From NCBI GenBank assembly GCA_028285285.1, contig JANQPW010000009.1, positions 1 through 6,872 of the forward strand: DNA of 6,872 nt, read 5' to 3'. The DNA comes from Silvanigrellales bacterium. GTDB taxonomy: Bacteria; Bdellovibrionota_B; Oligoflexia; Silvanigrellales; Silvanigrellaceae. The translations under genes were made by a program, and so were the position numbers. The notes under the pieces are model-generated. The model was not told where the DNA came from, searched no databases, and worked only from the letters and a program-made list of their open reading frames with translations. Positions within the stretch are counted from its first letter, which is position 1; each line of letters opens with the position of its first letter. Below are positions 4,946 to 6,872 of this stretch, piece by piece.

Positions 4946-6028
4946 ATGTACTTGATTTCATTTTTTTTTCTCGTTATTTTTTCGATTTTGTCATGCGTAA
5001 GCAGGCATAATCAAGAGCTCGTCTCATTGCGAGTCTCTTCTCCCACTGTTGACTCTCAAGGGCACCGTTTGCCACTGGAGTTGTTGAACCAATTCAAAAT
5101 AGCGCCTCATGAGCTCTTCGAAAGTCAGAACACGTTAGTGATGACCTGGAACAAACCCATCACCCAGTGGCCGAGATCAAACCACATAACACGAAGGGAG
5201 AGTGAAACGGACATAGACATCGATTCTCTTGACTTGAGCCCGAAAACGTTGAATTTCAAGGCTAAAAGGATTGGCAACAGTACCTCCTGGAAGTGCGAGT
5301 TTCCGAAGCTGAGGCTTGAGCTGAGGAGCCCAGAAGATGAAGACCTCACACCCAGAAGCTTTTACGTGGTGTTTCCTTGTGATCGCTCTCAAAGGAATGA
5401 CAACAACGCAGAGTTTTTGGCTTATCACCTGTTGAGGGCAATGGGGGGGCCTTCCCTGCATGCCCGAAGGGTGATTGTCAATTTTCCCAAAGGAAGTCGT
5501 GTGAAGTCGTTGAGTGGATTTATTCTGGAAGACGTTCGCCTCAGGGAAACAGAGATGCAGGAAATCTATGAAGATGAACAAGATGGCACTTTGGGTCAGC
5601 CTGTTCACCACGCGGCAGCGACCTTGCTCTCTTTTCAGCACTGTTTTACCGGAATCGCAGACGGCGGCGGTCCTTACCGGTGGGCGGAGCCAGAAAACTC
5701 TTTGGAAGAGACCATGAGCAGGCTGTTGAACGTGTTCTTGGTGCAACAGCAAAACGGAACGGATGGAGAAAAGATCGGTGTTTATGTGAAGTATGATTTC
5801 AAACCTTTCCAGGTTGATGCCGCAAACTGTTTCTCTCGTTTTATGACAAAGAGAAACGCGCATGACTTTCCGCCACTACATGTCGTTGAGCGGGTGAAAG
5901 AATATTTGCTGGAGCACAAAAGCGTGGCCTTGAATGCCTACAAAGAGAACAGACTGGGTGGGACTTCTACGGCTAGAACGCTGATGTCACGGCTCAAACG
6001 TTTCTACTCAGCCCTTGAGGAGCTTTGA
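4946..6028 (+). CDS. Predicted lipoprotein with distant CotH-like resemblance
   Basis: The product is 360 residues. Residues 1-16 are strongly hydrophobic and end in ILS before Cys17, a plausible though imperfect lipobox; the usual basic residues before the hydrophobic core are absent. GGAGGG (4928-4933) lies 12 bases before ATG 4946, a slightly long spacing. The body shows, in order, W-K-C followed by FPKLRLEL (119-126), an AEFLAYHLLRAMG helix (155-167), GFILEDVR (191-198) and VKYDFKPF (about 281-288). This order resembles CotH-like kinase-fold proteins of bacterial envelopes: a FPxLR strand, an LAY(R/H) helix, an xLxED strand and a late YDFD motif. Here the final Asp of YDFD is Lys286. The resemblance was read by eye and is remote; activity is doubtful. 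It has its own promoter, and a probable terminator follows. Confidence 0.8.
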   Translation: MYLISFFFLVIFSILSCVSRHNQELVSLRVSSPTVDSQGHRLPLELLNQFKIAPHELFESQNTLVMTWNKPITQWPRSNHITRRESETDIDIDSLDLSPKTLNFKAKRIGNSTSWKCEFPKLRLELRSPEDEDLTPRSFYVVFPCDRSQRNDNNAEFLAYHLLRAMGGPSLHARRVIVNFPKGSRVKSLSGFILEDVRLRETEMQEIYEDEQDGTLGQPVHHAAATLLSFQHCFTGIADGGGPYRWAEPENSLEETMSRLLNVFLVQQQNGTDGEKIGVYVKYDFKPFQVDAANCFSRFMTKRNAHDFPPLHVVERVKEYLLEHKSVALNAYKENRLGGTSTARTLMSRLKRFYSALEEL

Positions 6029-6056
6029 TCTGAGGGTTGGGCTTTTTCTTTGCCCA
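6009..6056 (+). terminator. Probable terminator between convergent genes
   Basis: CAGCCCT (6009-6015) can pair with AGGGTTG (6033-6039), or AGCCC (6010-6014) with GGGCT (6039-6043), just before TTTTTCTTT (6043-6051). A further small hairpin, TGGGC 6038-6042 with GCCCA 6052-6056, includes the T-tract. The exact structure is unclear, but the GC arms and T-run right after the stop at 6026-6028 fit a plus-strand terminator. No matching T-run serves the minus-strand gene. Confidence 0.4.
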
Positions 6057-6090
6057 TCATGCAATCCCATCAAGCGAAGATCGAAATCCT

Positions 6091-6831
6091 TCACTCGTAT
6101 GGCTTCGTTCTGCGGTACTTACTTTTCGTTCGATCAAACACCTTGAATCCGTAGAATTCCGAATAGTGTTTTGCGAGACCCTCGCTGATTCTGCAGTTGA
6201 GGCGTCCTTGCCAATGCCCAGCACGGGGATCAGGGGTTTTGTGCTCAGCTTGTCTTTGGCGAGCCTGCTCTCCTCTCTTCGATGTGTCCTTCCACACTAA
6301 ATAGCCGTTGCGGGATTGCTGTACTGCTTTTTCAGGTTCTTCAGACCACGCTGTGTAGCTGATGAACAGATAGCCGCCGTAGTTCACTCCCATCTCCTTT
6401 TTGGTGGGCAGACTGACTCGCCCCCCAAACTCGATCTCTTCTATGTGGGGGTGCTCCTCTTTCAGCCACCCGTAGAAACCGGGGTCTGTCAGAGACGCCT
6501 CGGCCACAACCTTGTCTGCACTGTTCAAAAGACGAACGGAATGGACGGTTTCGCTGCCATCGCTGTATCGACCGACAACTTCGACCCTGAAGTTTGCATC
6601 GTAGTAACCATAGCTTTCAATCTCTGGGCTAAACCGACAGTGGTAGAGCGGTTTTGTTTTGAGACTCTCCTGCAAATTTGCCAACCAGTTTTTATCAGGC
6701 TTGAAGCTAGGCCCGTCTGTTGGAAATGCTTCGGATGTTTTTGTGTCTTCTGCCGTCTTTGGCTTGAAGCATGAGGGAGCAAGAACGGAGAGAGTCACGA
6801 GGAGTAAGTGGCGTGTTTTAACGGTGCGCAT
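6091..6831 (-). CDS. Predicted lipoprotein of unknown function
   Basis: A 246-residue protein read on the minus strand from ATG 6831-6829. A GGAGGAG motif (plus-strand 6843-6849) lies 11 bases upstream. The N-terminus is a clear export signal: Arg2, Lys5 and Arg7, then LLLVTLSVLAPS and Cys21. The lipobox is atypical (Ala-Pro-Ser before Cys), but the charge and length fit. A Thr/Lys/Pro-rich linker (22-47) precedes the folded part. The only other cysteines are Cys65 and Cys213, which could form a disulfide. The middle (about 75-165) looks beta-rich, with RVEVVGRYSDG and GGYLFISYTAW, and the C-terminus is Arg/Lys-rich. I do not recognise a family. It converges on the CotH-like lipoprotein gene with 62 bases between the two stops; its promoter is probably outside the window. 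Confidence 0.85.
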   Translation of the reverse strand: MRTVKTRHLLLVTLSVLAPSCFKPKTAEDTKTSEAFPTDGPSFKPDKNWLANLQESLKTKPLYHCRFSPEIESYGYYDANFRVEVVGRYSDGSETVHSVRLLNSADKVVAEASLTDPGFYGWLKEEHPHIEEIEFGGRVSLPTKKEMGVNYGGYLFISYTAWSEEPEKAVQQSRNGYLVWKDTSKRGEQARQRQAEHKTPDPRAGHWQGRLNCRISEGLAKHYSEFYGFKVFDRTKSKYRRTKPYE

Positions 6832-6872
6832 TTTTTGACTGTCTCCTCCACAAGCTCAGTTCACAGGGCAGT

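Noticed and set aside
5177..5863. Long minus-strand ORF (228 residues) antisense to the CotH-like lipoprotein gene
   Set aside because: Cys/His-rich, no plausible domain and no signal; the plus-strand gene has a ribosome site, promoter, signal peptide and recognisable motif order.
6316..6774. Plus-strand ORF (152 residues) antisense to the minus-strand lipoprotein
   Set aside because: Cys- and Phe-rich translation typical of a shadow frame; the minus-strand gene has a good ribosome site and a lipoprotein signal.
1..6872. CRISPR array, tRNA, transposon ends or prophage genes
   Set aside because: No spaced direct repeats, cloverleaf-like segments, transposase motifs or terminal inverted repeats were seen.

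Overview
The window looks like a chromosomal stretch of a Gram-negative bacterium of roughly 48-50% G+C. Evidence for an outer membrane is indirect: two predicted lipoproteins and one further small exported or anchored protein. A soluble CheA-like PAS/HPt kinase, lipoproteins with loose lipoboxes and strong AGGAGG ribosome sites would fit a Bdellovibrionota/Oligoflexia-type or other deltaproteobacteria-like genome. That placement is an inference from style only; no marker gene is present. No rRNA, tRNA, CRISPR array, transposase or phage gene was seen.

Layout, left to right. (1) Positions 1-561 hold the C-terminal lobe of a protein-kinase-fold protein, probably a broken gene: an in-frame TGA at 79-81 sits just where the catalytic loop should begin, and no good start lies downstream of it. 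(2) After a good intrinsic terminator (674-699) and a possible promoter, 759-1214 encodes a small acidic protein with an N-terminal hydrophobic segment. (3) 1304-1570 is an uncertain small basic ORF. (4) 1600-4425 is the main gene, a 941-residue cytoplasmic CheA-like histidine kinase with two PAS-type regions, an HPt domain (His322), a long unassigned helical middle and a CheA-type ATPase domain. It has no CheW-like domain. (5) 4456-4821 follows 30 bases later and encodes a group I truncated haemoglobin. (6) After an intergenic region with a perfect-looking dyad that overlaps a good extended -10 promoter, 4946-6028 encodes a predicted lipoprotein with distant resemblance to the CotH-like kinase-fold family. 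(7) Convergently, 6831-6091 on the minus strand encodes an unrecognised 246-residue lipoprotein.

The most coherent unit is kinase plus truncated globin, possibly led by the 88-residue ORF. The spacing (29 and 30 bases) suggests one transcript, and the pairing suggests a phosphorelay associated with oxygen, NO or redox conditions. No response regulator lies in the window, so the kinase's partner must be elsewhere. The oddest sequence feature is inside the kinase: a tandem ten-residue repeat, each copy carrying an HPt-like HTLK motif, in which the amino acids are conserved although most codons differ.
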